From Pantoea sp. BAV 3049 (GTDB taxonomy: Bacteria > Pseudomonadota > Gammaproteobacteria > Enterobacterales > Enterobacteriaceae), in contig NZ_WHOY01000031.1 of NCBI RefSeq assembly GCF_009765445.1, positions 5,091,231-5,155,230 of the forward strand: DNA of 64,000 nucleotides. Direction: 5' to 3'. This document shows positions 37,206 to 48,442 of this stretch, one piece after another. The notes under the pieces were generated by a model. The model saw only the letters and a program-made list of their open reading frames with translations. It made no database searches and had not been told where the DNA came from. The translations under genes and the position numbers were made by a program. The stretch's first letter is position 1. The number at the start of each line of letters is the position of its first letter.

Positions 37206-38982
37206 GCTGGGTCGTCTCCTTACTTTCTGATTCAGCGCCATAAACACGCTTCGCCGGGGGCATACGGGTGATGTTCACCTCATCCCAGGCGACAGTGGGC
37301 GCACCCTGCGGATTGAAGAAGCTGAGCGAATGTTTGAGGAAGTTGGCGTCATCACGGGTAGTGCAACCTTCATCCAGCCGCTGATGTGCGCCACGTGATT
37401 CCTTACGCTGGAAGGCTGAGTGCGCCATGCATTCGGCAACATCCAGTCCGTGGCTCAGTTCGATGCTGTATAACAACTGGGTATTGAACACACTGGAGGT
37501 ATCGCTGATGCGCACCCGGCTGAAGCGCTCTTTCAGCTCTGCCAGCTTGTCGATGGTTTTCTCCATCAGCTCCGGCGTGCGGTAGATGCCGCAGCCTTCC
37601 TCCATTGACAGCCCCATTTCATCGCGCAACGCCGACCAGGTCTCTTCACCCTGCTGGTTAACCAGCCCTTTCAGACGCTGTTCGCAATCCCTTGCCTGAG
37701 CCTCCAGTCCCCCCGTTGCAGTTTTATGGGCCTCCAGCGCGCGTGCGGCGGCCGCTTCTCCAGCCAGCCGGCCAAAGACCACCAGCTCCGCCAGCGAATT
37801 AGATCCCAGACGGTTGGCTCCGTGCAGCCCGACTGAAGAGCACTCGCCCACGGCAAACAGCCCGCGAATGCGCGTTTCGCACTGCGCATTGGTTTCGATG
37901 CCGCCCATGGTGTAGTGAGCGGTAGGGCGGATCGGGATCGGACTGCTGACCGGATCGACACCAACATAGGCCTTGCTCAGCTCGCAGATAAACGGCAGCC
38001 GATCATGCAGCTTTTTTTCGCCCAGATGGCGAAGGTCCAGGTATACCACCTCGCCCCGCGGCGTATGGATGGTGCGACCTTTCTGAGATTCATGCCAGAA
38101 AGCCTGCGACACTTTATCCCGTGGCCCCAGCTCCATATATTTGTTTTTCGGCTGACCGAGAGGCGTTTCAGGCCCCATACCGTAATCCTGCAGGTAGCGA
38201 TAGCCGTCCTTGTTCACCATGATGCCGCCTTCACCTCGACAGCCTTCGGTCATCAGAATGCCCGAACCCGGCAGGCCGGTTGGGTGGTACTGAACAAACT
38301 CCATATCGCGCAACGGCACGCCATGGCGCAGTGCCATGCCCATACCATCCCCGGTCACAATCCCGCCATTGGTGTTGTAGCGATAGACCCGCCCGGCACC
38401 GCCGGTTGCCAGCACCACGGCACCTGCGTGGATCTGGATCAGCGTGCCTTCCATCATATTCATTGCTACCAGCCCGTGCGCTTCCCCATCTTCAACCAGC
38501 AGATCAAGAACAAAGTGCTCATCAAAGCGGGTTATCTGGGGATATTTCAGCGAGGTCTGGAACAGCGTATGCAGCATATGGAAGCCAGTCTTGTCGGCCG
38601 CGAACCAGGTCCGCTCAATCTTCATGCCGCCAAAGCGGCGCACGTTAACCGAGCCATCTTCGCGGCGGCTCCACGGGCAACCCCAGACTTCCATCTGGGC
38701 CATCTCCTGCGGGCAGTGTTCGACAAAGTAGTCCACCACGTCCTGCTCACACAGCCAGTCGCCACCGGAAACGGTGTCCTGAAAGTGCAAATCGAAGCTG
38801 TCATGGGACTGGGTAACGGCAGCGGAACCGCCCTCTGCCGCAACGGTATGGCTGCGCATGGGATACACTTTTGAGACCAGCGCGATGGAAAGGGTGGGGT
38901 ACGCTTCAGCAGCAGCAATGGCGGCGCGGAGACCAGCTCCGCCAGCACCGACAATCACCAAATCGGCAGTAAAGGTTTGCAC
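37198..38982 (-). CDS. frdA: Fumarate reductase flavoprotein subunit FrdA
   Basis: 594 residues (E. coli 602). It reduces fumarate to succinate in anaerobic respiration. The FAD-binding N-terminus [19 protein letters not shown], the flavinylation His in [15 protein letters not shown], and the active-site region [16 protein letters not shown] and [11 protein letters not shown] are present. It is the first gene of frdABCD. The divergent epmA lies 272 bp away, and I found no convincing FNR site in between. Confidence 0.98.
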   Translation of the reverse strand: MQTFTADLVIVGAGGAGLRAAIAAAEAYPTLSIALVSKVYPMRSHTVAAEGGSAAVTQSHDSFDLHFQDTVSGGDWLCEQDVVDYFVEHCPQEMAQMEVWGCPWSRREDGSVNVRRFGGMKIERTWFAADKTGFHMLHTLFQTSLKYPQITRFDEHFVLDLLVEDGEAHGLVAMNMMEGTLIQIHAGAVVLATGGAGRVYRYNTNGGIVTGDGMGMALRHGVPLRDMEFVQYHPTGLPGSGILMTEGCRGEGGIMVNKDGYRYLQDYGMGPETPLGQPKNKYMELGPRDKVSQAFWHESQKGRTIHTPRGEVVYLDLRHLGEKKLHDRLPFICELSKAYVGVDPVSSPIPIRPTAHYTMGGIETNAQCETRIRGLFAVGECSSVGLHGANRLGSNSLAELVVFGRLAGEAAAARALEAHKTATGGLEAQARDCEQRLKGLVNQQGEETWSALRDEMGLSMEEGCGIYRTPELMEKTIDKLAELKERFSRVRISDTSSVFNTQLLYSIELSHGLDVAECMAHSAFQRKESRGAHQRLDEGCTTRDDANFLKHSLSFFNPQGAPTVAWDEVNITRMPPAKRVYGAESESKETTQHD

Positions 38983-39254
38983 GATATTCTCCCTGTCAGA
39001 GTCGAGGAAGAGGGAAAATCCCTCACTTTTATAGGGTCATCAGTATAGAACTGGCATTCAGGGGCAAACTTGATGTGCTCAGGTATTTGGGTAAGAAATA
39101 AACGGCAAAAACGGGATCGGCACAGCGTTTTTGCCAGAGCATTCTGCTTGCTGCCTGGTGGATTAGGGACGATGCTGAATTTATCCGTGTGGATTTGTTT
39201 GTCTGTGCCTGCTCGGGTAGACTGCTTCACCCTGTTGAATGAGGAGTAGGAATT

Positions 39255-40232
39255 ATGAGCGATACGGCCAGCTGGCTGCCGAGCGCGCCCATCGCCAATT
39301 TATTGAAGCGGGCGGCGATTATGGCTGAAATACGGGGCTTTTTCGCCGATCGTGGGGTGCTGGAAGTGGAAACCCCGGCGATGAGCCAGGCCACCGTGAC
39401 CGATATCCATCTGTTTCCTTTTCAGACGCGCTTTGTCGGCCCCGGCGCGGCGCAGGGGTTGGATCTCTATCTGATGACCAGCCCGGAATATCATATGAAG
39501 CGCCTACTGGCGGCGGGCAGTGGCCCGATTTTTCAGCTGTGTCGCAGCTTTCGCAATGAAGAAGCGGGGCGTCACCACAATCCAGAGTTCACCATGCTGG
39601 AGTGGTACCGTCCGCACTACGATATGTACCGGCTGATGAACGAGGTGGACGATCTGCTGCAGCAGGTGCTGGACTGTGCCCCGGCGGAAACTCTTTCTTA
39701 CCAGCAGGCGTTTATCCGTCATCTGGAGATTGACCCACTTTCTGCCGACAAAACGCAGATGCGCGAAGTAGCTGAAAAGCTGGGTGTGGGCGATCTGGCG
39801 AACCGTGAAGAAGATCGCGACACGTTGCTGCAACTGCTGTTTGTGATGGGTGTTGAGCCTCAGATTGGCAAAGACAAACCCGCTTTCGTCTACCACTTCC
39901 CGGCCAGCCAGGCAGCTCTGGCAGAAATCAGCACGGAAGATCACCGGGTGGCGGAACGTTTTGAGGTTTACTTCAAAGGCATTGAGCTGGCAAACGGTTT
40001 CCGCGAACTGACCGACAGCCGCGAGCAGCGCCAGCGTTTTGAACAGGATAACCGCAAGCGTGCCGCCCGTGGTCTGCCACAGCAGCCGATAGACACCAAT
40101 CTGCTGGACGCCCTGTCGCACGGCATGCCGGACTGTTCCGGCGTGGCGCTGGGCGTGGATCGTATTGTGATGCTGGCGCTGAAGGCTTCGCAGCTCAGCG
40201 AAGTGATCGCTTTCTCCGTGGATCGCTGCTAA
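39255..40232 (+). CDS. epmA: EF-P lysine ligase EpmA (PoxA/GenX)
   Basis: 325 residues (E. coli 325). A class II lysyl-tRNA-synthetase paralogue without the anticodon-binding domain; it ligates (R)-beta-lysine to Lys34 of EF-P. Class II motifs are visible: [20 protein letters not shown] and [18 protein letters not shown] lies upstream of the ATG. With efp and epmB it completes the EF-P modification set of this window. Confidence 0.97.
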   Translation: MSDTASWLPSAPIANLLKRAAIMAEIRGFFADRGVLEVETPAMSQATVTDIHLFPFQTRFVGPGAAQGLDLYLMTSPEYHMKRLLAAGSGPIFQLCRSFRNEEAGRHHNPEFTMLEWYRPHYDMYRLMNEVDDLLQQVLDCAPAETLSYQQAFIRHLEIDPLSADKTQMREVAEKLGVGDLANREEDRDTLLQLLFVMGVEPQIGKDKPAFVYHFPASQAALAEISTEDHRVAERFEVYFKGIELANGFRELTDSREQRQRFEQDNRKRAARGLPQQPIDTNLLDALSHGMPDCSGVALGVDRIVMLALKASQLSEVIAFSVDRC

Positions 40233-40280
40233 ACGCATCATGCTCTGGGGCTGGTTTACCGGCCCCTGACGCTTTCTCTG

Positions 40281-43200
40281 CTACAACCCACCTGACTTAT
40301 ACGTTTTCGCCGTTGGCGGATTATTGCCGGTCGACGTTTTGCGTCCGAGGGTTTCCATCCGAACCTGGAACGGCGGGAACGGCATCTCCAGACCGTGTTC
40401 CTGATAGCCACGCAGGATCAGCTGATGCAGCTCATGGCGCAGCGGCATACGATGCCCCATCTCCGCCGCGTGAATACGCAGTTCAAACAGCTGAATCCCC
40501 TGCTGTAAATCGACCAGATAAGCTTCCGGCTGCGGCATTTCCAGCACGTACTGGCAGCGATCTGCGGCGGTCAGCAACACGTTAGTGACCTCTTCACTGT
40601 TTGCTTCCGCAGCCGCAGGGATCGTCAGTACCACTCGCGTCACCGAGTCCGACAGGGACCAGTTAACGAACTGCTCGGTAATAAATGCCTTGTTCGGCAC
40701 GATAATCTCTTTGCGGTCCCAGTCGGTGATGGTGGTGGCACGTGTGTTGATACGAGTGATGCTGCCGGTGAGATCGCGGATAGTGACGGTATCGCCAATA
40801 CGGATTGGCTTCTCAAACAGAATAATCAGGCCGGAGATAAAGTTAGCGAAGATCTCCTGCAGGCCGAACCCCAGCCCGACACCCAACGCGGCGACCAGCC
40901 ACTGCAGCTTCGACCAGTCAATACCGATCATTGAGAAGCCCATCAGGCCACCGATCAGGATCAGCAGGTATTTGGTCAGGGTGGTGATGGCATAACCGGT
41001 GCCTGGCGTCAGGCTTAGGTGCTGCAACAGCGCCAGCTCAAGCAGGGCGGGCATGTTCCTTACCAGCTGAGTGGTGATAATCAGCACCAGAATGGCGATC
41101 AGCACCGAGCCGAGGGTGATCGGCTGCAGGCTCTCAACACCCTGCACGGTGGTGCTGGCATCCCACAGCCTGATGTTCTCCAGGAAGCCGAAGGCTGAAT
41201 GGATTTCCGACCACAGCACAATCACCGAAACCAGCGCGATCAGCGTCAGGATCGAGCGCACCAGCCGCAGCGACTGGGCACTGATCGCATCCAGATCGAT
41301 CACCGGCTCATCCACTTCCTGCGTATCGGAGTTATGCTGCGCAGCCGGAGCTTCCTCCTCTCCTTTCGCTCGCTGGGCGAGGATTTCAGCACGGCGGTGA
41401 CGGGCACGGTCAAAGGCGATACGACGCCGCTGGATCAGCATCCAGCGGCGGATGATGTGATAAATCACCAGCAGCAGGAACCAGATTGCCACGGAAGTTT
41501 CCAGCCTGGCCAGCAGGGCCTGAGCCGTTGCCAGGTAGCCAATGCAGGACGCCAGCGCGGCAATCAGCGGAATGCCAATCATCAGGTTCCACAGGATGTT
41601 GTTAATAAAGTTCTCGCCGTTGCCCTCTTTATCGAGATACAGCGGGATACCGGCACGCTTCAGGCTGACGGTGACCAGGCTGAGCGCGCCGCAAATCAGG
41701 ATGAAGCAGAGCCTTCCCAGCGTGGCGGAAAACTGACGATCTTCCAGATTATCAAAGCTAATCAGCAGCATAATCAGTGGAACAACAAAGCCCACGCACA
41801 GGCTGTAGAAACGCATCGCCCTCGCCACCCGGTTTTGCTGCCAGCGGAAGTGGACGATGAACAATCCTTTGGAGCGGGCAAAGCCGGCGCTGATCATAAA
41901 CGCCCACAGCAGCGGTACCGTGGCCGTGACGCCATCGCCAATCGCCACCGCTATCGGGTAGGGCCAGGCGTGCTGCAGACCATAACCGAGCGCCATCCAC
42001 AGCACCGGCAGCGGCAGTGCCACCAGGATTGACCAGAATACCGTTCGCATGGTCAGGCCAAAGCGATCCTGGGTGACCTTCCCCACCTTACTGGCGGAAC
42101 GGTTGAGGAAGTCGCGGTAATGACGGCGTGAGCTGAGGCTGAAACCAACCAGCAGCAGAGCCCCGATAACCGGCAGGACCGTTTCACGGCTGGTGACCAT
42201 CATCACCATCGCGCCGCCGAGCTGCCCCAGCGTATCCAGCGACAGCAGGCTTCTCAGGTCGCGCATCAGATCGAGCGGGAAGTTAAGCCCCACGGCGCTG
42301 ACATCCGCCGTCCAGAACAGATAGCGATGGGTGGCTTCTTTCACCTCCGTCAGCGCGTCTTCCAGCTGGCCGTTAGCAACTTTAAGTTTGGTGACTTCCA
42401 GGATCAGGTTGTCGCTGCCGGACAGTAGCGAACCGATCAGTTCACGCTGGGTTTTCAACTGAGCATCGAGGATCCGCCGTTGATCGGCGGTAAGCGGCGT
42501 GCCGTCATCCTGCTTGATTTGGCGCAGTTGCTGCTGCTGTTCGATCAGATCTTCATAGCGTAACCGCTGAACCCGCAGCTGGCCCATCTCGCTATCGAGC
42601 TGCTGGGGTTTGGGCATCTCCGGCAGGCGGGCGACCTGCGCACGCAGCGCCTCGCCCAGCACATTAGAAACCCCCAGCCACTGCGACTGCTCGCGAATGG
42701 TGCTCAGCGCCTGACGTACCTGGATGGTCTGGTTAACTGCGGTGCGCTGCTGAGAGGCGACCAGGTCCATGCGCTGTGCCTGCTGGTTAAGCGCCGCAGA
42801 GAGTTCGCGGTTAACGCGGAACTGCTTGCTGATGTTCTTCGGCAGTTCGCCGCTGTTTTCCGCCAGCTGCTCGGTTTTTTCCAGCGCCAGCTCCGCCTCG
42901 CGCTGACGGCGGCTGTTGAGCTGGTTGCGCAGATCCTGCAGATAGGTGTCGAGCTGGCTGGACTTGCGCTGGTGGATCTCACTGCGCATGCGGGCCAGTT
43001 CCTGGCGATTGTTGGCCGAAAGCTGTGCCAGCTCCAGCTCGTCCACCCGGGCTTTTTGGGCGGCAGACTCTGCCTGACGGGCAGCCAGCTGGGCCTGCGC
43101 CAGTGGCGTCACTGCGGCAGGTTGACCCTGAAGGCGGCGCTCAATCTCACTTAACGCGCGTCTGGCCCCGGTCTGCTGCTGCGGTAATTGGGCCAGAGAA

Positions 43201-43616
43201 TCACTGATTTCCCTGGCGCGATCCTGCTCCTGCTGTGCCTGGCGTCCCTCTTCCAGTAGCTGACTGCTGACCTGAAGGATCTCCTGGTCCAGCTCAGGCG
43301 CGGTCATGGTGCTGCGTACCGTTTTGGGATTATCCGCCAGGGCGACTATCTGCTGGCGGAGAGCGCGGGAGAGTTTGGGGAAATCGTCGATCACCTGCTG
43401 GTAGTCGTTGGCATTAGCCTGCGACTTTTGCAGCTCGTCCAGCCAGTTCAGCGCCGACTGCAGCGCCTCCACCGTTTCCGCCTGATTCGGCGTGGTTTTG
43501 TCAGACTTCGCCTGCTCAAGCGACTGCTTGATCTGCGTGCCGTCTGGTGCGCTGGTGGCCCAGGCGGGCTGGAGAAGGCTCCAGCCCAACAAAAGAGTAA
43601 GGATCAGGCGTAGCAT
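40281..43616 (-). CDS. mscM: Miniconductance mechanosensitive channel MscM (YjeP)
   Basis: 1111 residues (E. coli 1107). A signal peptide (1-20) is followed by a roughly 450-residue periplasmic coiled-coil region rich in Gln/Glu/Arg, about eleven membrane helices (470-920) and the MscS core with the pore-lining and beta-domain signature (GLGFGLQEIFANFISGLIIL; RIGDTVTI). It is an inner-membrane channel that opens on hypo-osmotic shock. It lies immediately downstream of psd (9 bp), so the two form an operon as in E. coli. Confidence 0.96.
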   Translation of the reverse strand: MLRLILTLLLGWSLLQPAWATSAPDGTQIKQSLEQAKSDKTTPNQAETVEALQSALNWLDELQKSQANANDYQQVIDDFPKLSRALRQQIVALADNPKTVRSTMTAPELDQEILQVSSQLLEEGRQAQQEQDRAREISDSLAQLPQQQTGARRALSEIERRLQGQPAAVTPLAQAQLAARQAESAAQKARVDELELAQLSANNRQELARMRSEIHQRKSSQLDTYLQDLRNQLNSRRQREAELALEKTEQLAENSGELPKNISKQFRVNRELSAALNQQAQRMDLVASQQRTAVNQTIQVRQALSTIREQSQWLGVSNVLGEALRAQVARLPEMPKPQQLDSEMGQLRVQRLRYEDLIEQQQQLRQIKQDDGTPLTADQRRILDAQLKTQRELIGSLLSGSDNLILEVTKLKVANGQLEDALTEVKEATHRYLFWTADVSAVGLNFPLDLMRDLRSLLSLDTLGQLGGAMVMMVTSRETVLPVIGALLLVGFSLSSRRHYRDFLNRSASKVGKVTQDRFGLTMRTVFWSILVALPLPVLWMALGYGLQHAWPYPIAVAIGDGVTATVPLLWAFMISAGFARSKGLFIVHFRWQQNRVARAMRFYSLCVGFVVPLIMLLISFDNLEDRQFSATLGRLCFILICGALSLVTVSLKRAGIPLYLDKEGNGENFINNILWNLMIGIPLIAALASCIGYLATAQALLARLETSVAIWFLLLVIYHIIRRWMLIQRRRIAFDRARHRRAEILAQRAKGEEEAPAAQHNSDTQEVDEPVIDLDAISAQSLRLVRSILTLIALVSVIVLWSEIHSAFGFLENIRLWDASTTVQGVESLQPITLGSVLIAILVLIITTQLVRNMPALLELALLQHLSLTPGTGYAITTLTKYLLILIGGLMGFSMIGIDWSKLQWLVAALGVGLGFGLQEIFANFISGLIILFEKPIRIGDTVTIRDLTGSITRINTRATTITDWDRKEIIVPNKAFITEQFVNWSLSDSVTRVVLTIPAAAEANSEEVTNVLLTAADRCQYVLEMPQPEAYLVDLQQGIQLFELRIHAAEMGHRMPLRHELHQLILRGYQEHGLEMPFPPFQVRMETLGRKTSTGNNPPTAKTYKSGGL

Positions 43617-43625
43617 GCGTATTCG

Positions 43626-44525
43626 CTATGAGTGGTGTAAAACTTCTTCGGCACTGGTTTTTTGCAGTGCGATAGCCAGAGTTTGCCCCAGACGGGTTTT
43701 GGTTTCCGGCGTCAGGCTTTCAGCCAGTTTAACCTTGCCCGGCGCGAACAGGTTAATTACCGTTGAGCCAAGCTTGAAACGGCCCATTTCCTGACCTTTC
43801 AGCAGCACTACCGCCCCTTCTTCATCGGCCCCCGGCCAGCTCCAGCGTTTGATTACGCCTTCACGCGGTGGGGTGATGGTGCCTGCCCAGACGGTTTCAA
43901 TACTGCCAACAATGGTCGCGCCAACCAGAATTTGTGCCATTGGGCCAAATTCAGTATCGAACAGGCAGATGACACGTTCGTTACGGGCAAACAGGTTGGG
44001 GATGTTTTGCGCGGTCAGCGGGTTAACGGAATAGAGGTCGCCCGGTACGTAAATCATCTCTCGCAGGATACCGTTGCACGGCATATGCACGCGATGATAA
44101 TCACGCGGGGCGAGATAGGTGGTAATAAACTCGCCGTCACGGAACATATCCGCCATGGCAGACTGGCCCGCCAGCAGCGCTTCCAGCGAATAAGTATGGC
44201 CTTTTGCCTGGAAAATCTGGTCGCCCTCAATGTGTCCCAACTGGCTGACAGCCCCGTCGGCTGGCAGCACCAGCAGATTCGGGTCGGTTTCAATCGGGCG
44301 GGCTTCATCACGCAGCGGGCGGACGAAGAAGTCGTTAAAGGTACGATAGCTGCCGGTGTGCGGCTTTTGTGCCTCACTCATATCGACTTTGTAGTACCAG
44401 ACAAAAGTATCGATTACGGCTTTGGTCAGCCAGCCGCCGCGCTTGCCTGCGCCCCATCCGGCCAGTTCAGTAAGGCCTTTTTTAGGCAAAATGGCGTTCA
44501 GGCCGAGTTTAAGACGATCCAACAC
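43626..44525 (-). CDS. psd: Phosphatidylserine decarboxylase proenzyme
   Basis: 299 residues; E. coli Psd is 322, and the difference is a shorter acidic C-terminal tail. It makes phosphatidylethanolamine at the inner membrane. The self-cleavage motif LGST ([11 protein letters not shown]), whose Ser becomes the pyruvoyl group, and the conserved [15 protein letters not shown] segment ([14 protein letters not shown]) are present. Confidence 0.97.
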   Translation of the reverse strand: MLDRLKLGLNAILPKKGLTELAGWGAGKRGGWLTKAVIDTFVWYYKVDMSEAQKPHTGSYRTFNDFFVRPLRDEARPIETDPNLLVLPADGAVSQLGHIEGDQIFQAKGHTYSLEALLAGQSAMADMFRDGEFITTYLAPRDYHRVHMPCNGILREMIYVPGDLYSVNPLTAQNIPNLFARNERVICLFDTEFGPMAQILVGATIVGSIETVWAGTITPPREGVIKRWSWPGADEEGAVVLLKGQEMGRFKLGSTVINLFAPGKVKLAESLTPETKTRLGQTLAIALQKTSAEEVLHHS

Positions 44526-44634
44526 AGTAGCCTCCTGGCTTGATCAGACAGCAAAAGAGAAAGGGGGCGAATTGTAGCAGTGCCCTGACGTTCAGGCTAT
44601 GGTTGCCTGCCCGGCGAACCGGACAGGGCCGGGT

Positions 44635-45696
44635 TCAGTCACTGTTTTCTGAGAAGCTACGGCGCGTTTTCAGTTGCATATCTGACATGCTTTCCAGAAT
44701 ACGGTGGTAGTTTTCGAACCGGGCTGCATCAATGTTGCCGTTTTCAACGGCTTCACGAATGGCACAGCCGGGGTCGGTGTCATGTTTACAGTCGCGGAAT
44801 TTACAGTGACCTAAAAACTCACGGAATTCGACAAATCCACGGGTGATTTGTTCCGGCTCAAGGTGCCACAATCCAAATTCACGCACGCCAGGAGAGTCAA
44901 TCACATCGCCGCCGTGCGGGAAGTGGTAAAGGCGTGAGGCTGTGGTGGTGTGCTGCCCCAGTCCGGAGGTGTCGGAAACGTCATTGGTGAGGATCTCATT
45001 GACACCCAGCTCCAGCCCCAGCAGGGCATTCAGCAGGCTCGATTTCCCCACGCCGGACTGACCGGCAAAAATACTGATCCGGTCTGTCAGCGCGGCTTCC
45101 AGCTCTTCCAGCCCCTTTTTCTGATGGCTGGAGACCATCAGAACGCGATAGCCAATATGGCGATAAATTTCCATCTGCTCATCGACAAACGCACGGCCTT
45201 CATCATCCAGCAGGTCGGTTTTATTCAGGACCAGCAGCGGTTCCACGTCCAGTGTTTCGCAGGCTATCAGGTAACGGTCGATGATGTTCAGCGACAGCTC
45301 AGGCAAAATCGCTGAGACGATAACAATCTGGTTGATGTTGGCCGCAATGGGCTTCACGCCGTCATAAAAATCCGGACGGGTGAGGACAGAAGTGCGTTCA
45401 TGAACCGCTTCCACGATGCCTTTGACGGTCGCGCCACCCTGCAGGCCTGGACGCCATAGCACGCGGTCACCGGTCACCAGCGAGCGGATGGTGCGGCGGA
45501 TATTACAGCGGTGTACTGAACCGTCCGCATCTTCCACATCGGCGTGCATACCAAAACGGCTGATCACCACGCCGTCCCGCGCTTCACCAAACAGGCTGTC
45601 GTCGGGTTCTGGCTTATCGGCGCGCTGCTTAAGGCGGCGATCGTGGTTGGCACTGACTCGACGTTGCTGACCTTTGGACAGTTTGTTTTTACTCAC
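44635..45696 (-). CDS. rsgA: Small-ribosomal-subunit biogenesis GTPase RsgA
   Basis: 353 residues. An N-terminal OB-fold (about 30-110) is followed by a circularly permuted GTPase domain with motif order NKTDLL (G4), [10 protein letters not shown] (G1) and [10 protein letters not shown] (G3), then a C-terminal zinc site [14 protein letters not shown]. It matures the 30S subunit. It is divergent from orn as in E. coli. Confidence 0.98.
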   Translation of the reverse strand: MSKNKLSKGQQRRVSANHDRRLKQRADKPEPDDSLFGEARDGVVISRFGMHADVEDADGSVHRCNIRRTIRSLVTGDRVLWRPGLQGGATVKGIVEAVHERTSVLTRPDFYDGVKPIAANINQIVIVSAILPELSLNIIDRYLIACETLDVEPLLVLNKTDLLDDEGRAFVDEQMEIYRHIGYRVLMVSSHQKKGLEELEAALTDRISIFAGQSGVGKSSLLNALLGLELGVNEILTNDVSDTSGLGQHTTTASRLYHFPHGGDVIDSPGVREFGLWHLEPEQITRGFVEFREFLGHCKFRDCKHDTDPGCAIREAVENGNIDAARFENYHRILESMSDMQLKTRRSFSENSD

Positions 45697-45792
45697 TCTT
45701 CCTCACAGGGATTGGCAGGCTTCGCCCTGACAGGGCAAAACGTTTATGATACACCCTAATGTTTGACGATATAAGCCACGGCGAGAAACCCT

Positions 45793-46338
45793 ATGACTGC
45801 AAATGCCAATAACCTGATTTGGATTGACCTTGAAATGACCGGGCTGGACCCGGAACAGGATCGCATTATTGAGATCGCCACCCTGGTGACCGACGCCGAC
45901 CTGAATATTCTGGCGGAAGGGCCTGTTTTTGCCGTGCATCAGTCCGACGCGCAGCTGGCGCTGATGGATGACTGGAACGTGAAAACGCACACCAACAGCG
46001 GCCTGGTGAAAAGGGTGAAGGAAAGTCAGTACGATGACCGCGCCGCCGAGCTGGCGACCATCGAGTTTCTGAAGCAGTGGGTGCCTGCCAACAGCTCGCC
46101 GATCTGCGGTAACAGCATCGGCCAGGATCGTCGCTTCCTGTTTAAATACATGCCGGAGCTGGAAGCGTATTTCCACTACCGTTATCTGGATGTCAGCACC
46201 CTGAAAGAGCTGGCTCGCCGCTGGAAGCCGGAAATCCTGGCCGGTTTTAAAAAGCAGGGCAGCCATCAGGCCATGGACGATATCCGTGAATCAGTGGCGG
46301 AGCTGGCTTACTACCGCGAGCATTTCATTCAGCTTTGA
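45793..46338 (+). CDS. orn: Oligoribonuclease
   Basis: 181 residues, the E. coli length. A DEDDh 3'-5' exonuclease that degrades dinucleotides, including pGpG from c-di-GMP turnover. The motifs [12 protein letters not shown] (Exo I), [12 protein letters not shown] (Exo II) and [14 protein letters not shown] (Exo III) are intact. Confidence 0.99.
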   Translation: MTANANNLIWIDLEMTGLDPEQDRIIEIATLVTDADLNILAEGPVFAVHQSDAQLALMDDWNVKTHTNSGLVKRVKESQYDDRAAELATIEFLKQWVPANSSPICGNSIGQDRRFLFKYMPELEAYFHYRYLDVSTLKELARRWKPEILAGFKKQGSHQAMDDIRESVAELAYYREHFIQL

Positions 46339-46517
46339 TTTTGCAGTGACAGACGTAATGGCGTCCGTTCCCTTGCCAGATAGCGCTGAAAAATGATGAC
46401 GGTTTTATTGCGATACGGCAGAATGGCGCAAAGTGCATCACTCTGCCGATTAAATTATCAGTTTGCTGTTTTAATCAGCAGTCGGGCAGAAAACAGAAAA
46501 ATTTTGCGGTAACAGGC

Positions 46518-46545
46518 TTGCGGCAGGATTCTTTTCTCGTATAAT
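46518..46545 (+). promoter_or_regulatory. Sigma-70 promoter of the tRNA operon
   Basis: TTGCGG and a perfect TATAAT are spaced 16 bp apart, followed by the GC-rich discriminator GCGCACC typical of stringently controlled stable-RNA promoters. It lies 42 bp before the first tRNA-Gly. Confidence 0.85.
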
Positions 46546-46586
46546 GCGCACCCCGTACCGGGACAGTTTTTTACTCGTTACGCAGA

Positions 46587-46662
<76 letters not shown>

Positions 46663-46695
46663 AAACGTTTTTGCTGTATTGCACCAAGTACCCAT

Positions 46696-46771
<76 letters not shown>

Positions 46772-46813
46772 GATTTTGTCATCAGATTCAGTCTGGTGGC
46801 GCAGCAGGATTAA

Positions 46814-46887
46814 GGCGCGTTGGCAGAGTGGCCATGCAGCGGATTGCAAATCCGTGAACCTCGGTTCGACTCCGGGACGCGCCTCCA
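46814..46887 (+). tRNA. tRNA-Cys(GCA)
   Basis: 74 nt including CCA. Acceptor GGCGCGT pairs with ACGCGCC; the anticodon loop contains GCA within GGATT/AATCC. Confidence 0.98.
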
Positions 46888-46899
46888 CTTTACACCCAT

Positions 46900-46985
46900 G
46901 CCCGGGTGGTGAAATCGGTAGACACAAGGGATTTAAAATCCCTCGGCTTATGGCTGTGCGGGTTCAAGTCCCGCCCCGGGCACCA
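46900..46985 (+). tRNA. tRNA-Leu(UAA), prophage integration target
   Basis: 86 nt including CCA, with the long variable arm of class II tRNAs. Anticodon TAA lies in the loop TTTAAAA. The prophage integrase lies 135 bp downstream and faces it, so the 3' half of this gene is the likely attachment site and is restored by phage DNA. Confidence 0.97.
46950..46985 (+). other. Putative prophage attachment site (attL) in the tRNA-Leu 3' end
   Basis: Inferred from geometry only. The tRNA-adjacent tyrosine recombinase and phage genes start immediately to the right. The core would be the T arm and acceptor end of the tRNA. The matching attR copy would be beyond the right edge of the window and cannot be checked here. 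Confidence 0.45.
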
Positions 46986-47028
46986 TCTCGATTTCATAAA
47001 TAAAAACAAGCAATTAGTAAGCAATGTC

Positions 47029-47051
47029 ACGCCGCCGCAAGGCGGTTTTTT
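47029..47051 (+). terminator. Intrinsic terminator of the tRNA operon
   Basis: CCGCC-GCAA-GGCGG followed by TTTTTTG, 45 bp after tRNA-Leu. It may come from the phage side of the junction. Confidence 0.88.
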
Positions 47052-47119
47052 GTGCCTTAAATATGTCCGCCTAACATCCCGCCTAAGATAGTTTCAGGGC
47101 CAGCGTTATCTATGCAAAT

Positions 47120-48130
47120 TCACTGATTACCGACCACCGGGACGATCTGTACTTTTCTGTCATAGGTGGCCGTCTGGCTCTGCGTTTTGTGGCCCGATAT
47201 CGATTGTTTCTCTGATAACGTTCCTTCCAGATCAGAAACACCTTTCGCCTTAATATCGTGGAAAGTGAAGTCAAAATTTAAATCAGGGAATTTCTCTTCA
47301 GCTGCGAGTTTTGCATCCCGCCACGCTGAGTTAAACCCGTCCCGGGTGTACCGATTGCCATTTGGCTGGTGGATCACAAAGGTGCTGACAATACCCGGTT
47401 TTAGCGGGAGGGCGCGCGACATGGCAATGACGAGACGAAGACGATCGGACCAGGCCTTTATCTGTTTTTTCTTTGTTTTGTTCTGACAGATAAATATACC
47501 CTCTTCCAGCAGCTGGGCTTCCCTGAGCGACAGCACATCACTTTGACGTGCGAGGCAAAGGTAAGAAATCTCCATCGCTATTTTAACGATCTCCCTTGCC
47601 TCGGCATAGACGGCGTTGTATTCCGCATCAGTTATCAACCTGTCGCGTGGTATCTCCATAAACTTTTTAACGCCTGTGCATGGGTTGCCGGCAACCTTGC
47701 CCCGTTCATAGGCCCAGCGGTAAACCCCGGACAGGAAACTCTTTTCGCGGTTCGCCTGAACCTCGCTGGTGGCGCCGCGTTTATCCATGTATTTGCGTAT
47801 GTGCTGGGGCTTCACGTTATCAGGATCCATTTTCCCGAAAACAGGCAGCAGCCGGCGTGAATTCTTTTTGTAGTCCTTCTGCGTATCGGCAGCCAGCCTG
47901 GTAAAGTAAGAGGACTCAAAGAATTCAGCCACCAGAGCGGCCATCGTCTTCTTATCCGCTTTCCTGGCGTTGACCTGAGCGTATTTAGCCCAGAGAACGG
48001 GTAAAGGGCTGTCAAGTGAACAAAGGAGGATTGATCCGCCTCCGGGTGGGTGAAACTCATAGTTTTTACGCCCGCGATAAACTCGCGGGGGAAGGGCGTT
48101 ATCAGCAGGGTTACGGCGTTTTCCTACCAT
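47120..48130 (-). CDS. int: Prophage tyrosine-recombinase integrase
   Basis: 336 residues. A core-binding domain (about 60-150) is followed by a catalytic domain with the first Arg in LARQSDVLSL, a beta-hairpin Lys near KNKTKKKQIK, His in FHDIKAKG, SGHKT, and the Tyr nucleophile in ATYDRK. The second catalytic Arg of the usual HxLR motif is replaced by Lys (HDIK), as I recall for some podoviral integrases. The orientation and place next to tRNA-Leu fit site-specific insertion there. Confidence 0.93.
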   Translation of the reverse strand: MVGKRRNPADNALPPRVYRGRKNYEFHPPGGGSILLCSLDSPLPVLWAKYAQVNARKADKKTMAALVAEFFESSYFTRLAADTQKDYKKNSRRLLPVFGKMDPDNVKPQHIRKYMDKRGATSEVQANREKSFLSGVYRWAYERGKVAGNPCTGVKKFMEIPRDRLITDAEYNAVYAEAREIVKIAMEISYLCLARQSDVLSLREAQLLEEGIFICQNKTKKKQIKAWSDRLRLVIAMSRALPLKPGIVSTFVIHQPNGNRYTRDGFNSAWRDAKLAAEEKFPDLNFDFTFHDIKAKGVSDLEGTLSEKQSISGHKTQSQTATYDRKVQIVPVVGNQ

Positions 48131-48140
48131 TCAGGAACAC

Positions 48141-48365
48141 TCACATAGCGTCAAAATCAGGTTCATTACTGGCGCTGCACTGGTCAGGCTGCCTACCCGC
48201 ATAAGGGTGTGCGATGTGATACCAGGTGGTACTCGGTGAACCATCGCGGCGCTGCTTGTACCAGATACCCGCCTCATTCAGCCAGCGGCACTGCCGCGAC
48301 TTGTACTGATGGCCGGTCAGCTCTATAAGCTCGTCCGGCGTTAAAATATCGTGATCGCTTCTCAT
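48141..48365 (-). CDS. Excisionase-like DUF4224 protein
   Basis: 74 residues. The N-terminus ILTPDELIELTGHQYKSRQCRWLNEAGIWYKQRRDG matches the DUF4224 type found just upstream of phage integrase genes and thought to act in excision or integrase control. It ends 10 bp before the integrase start, so the two are co-transcribed. Confidence 0.75.
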   Translation of the reverse strand: MRSDHDILTPDELIELTGHQYKSRQCRWLNEAGIWYKQRRDGSPSTTWYHIAHPYAGRQPDQCSASNEPDFDAM

Positions 48366-48442
48366 ATCCGCACCTCACTAACGGCCAGCATGTTAGCGCA
48401 CTGGCCAGGTAGTTTTATTTCGATTTTTTAAATCAACGGGCG

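Noticed and set aside
39040..39080. TTGATGTGCTCAGG as an FNR site upstream of frdA
   Set aside because: Only the left half matches TTGAT-N4-ATCAA; the right half does not.
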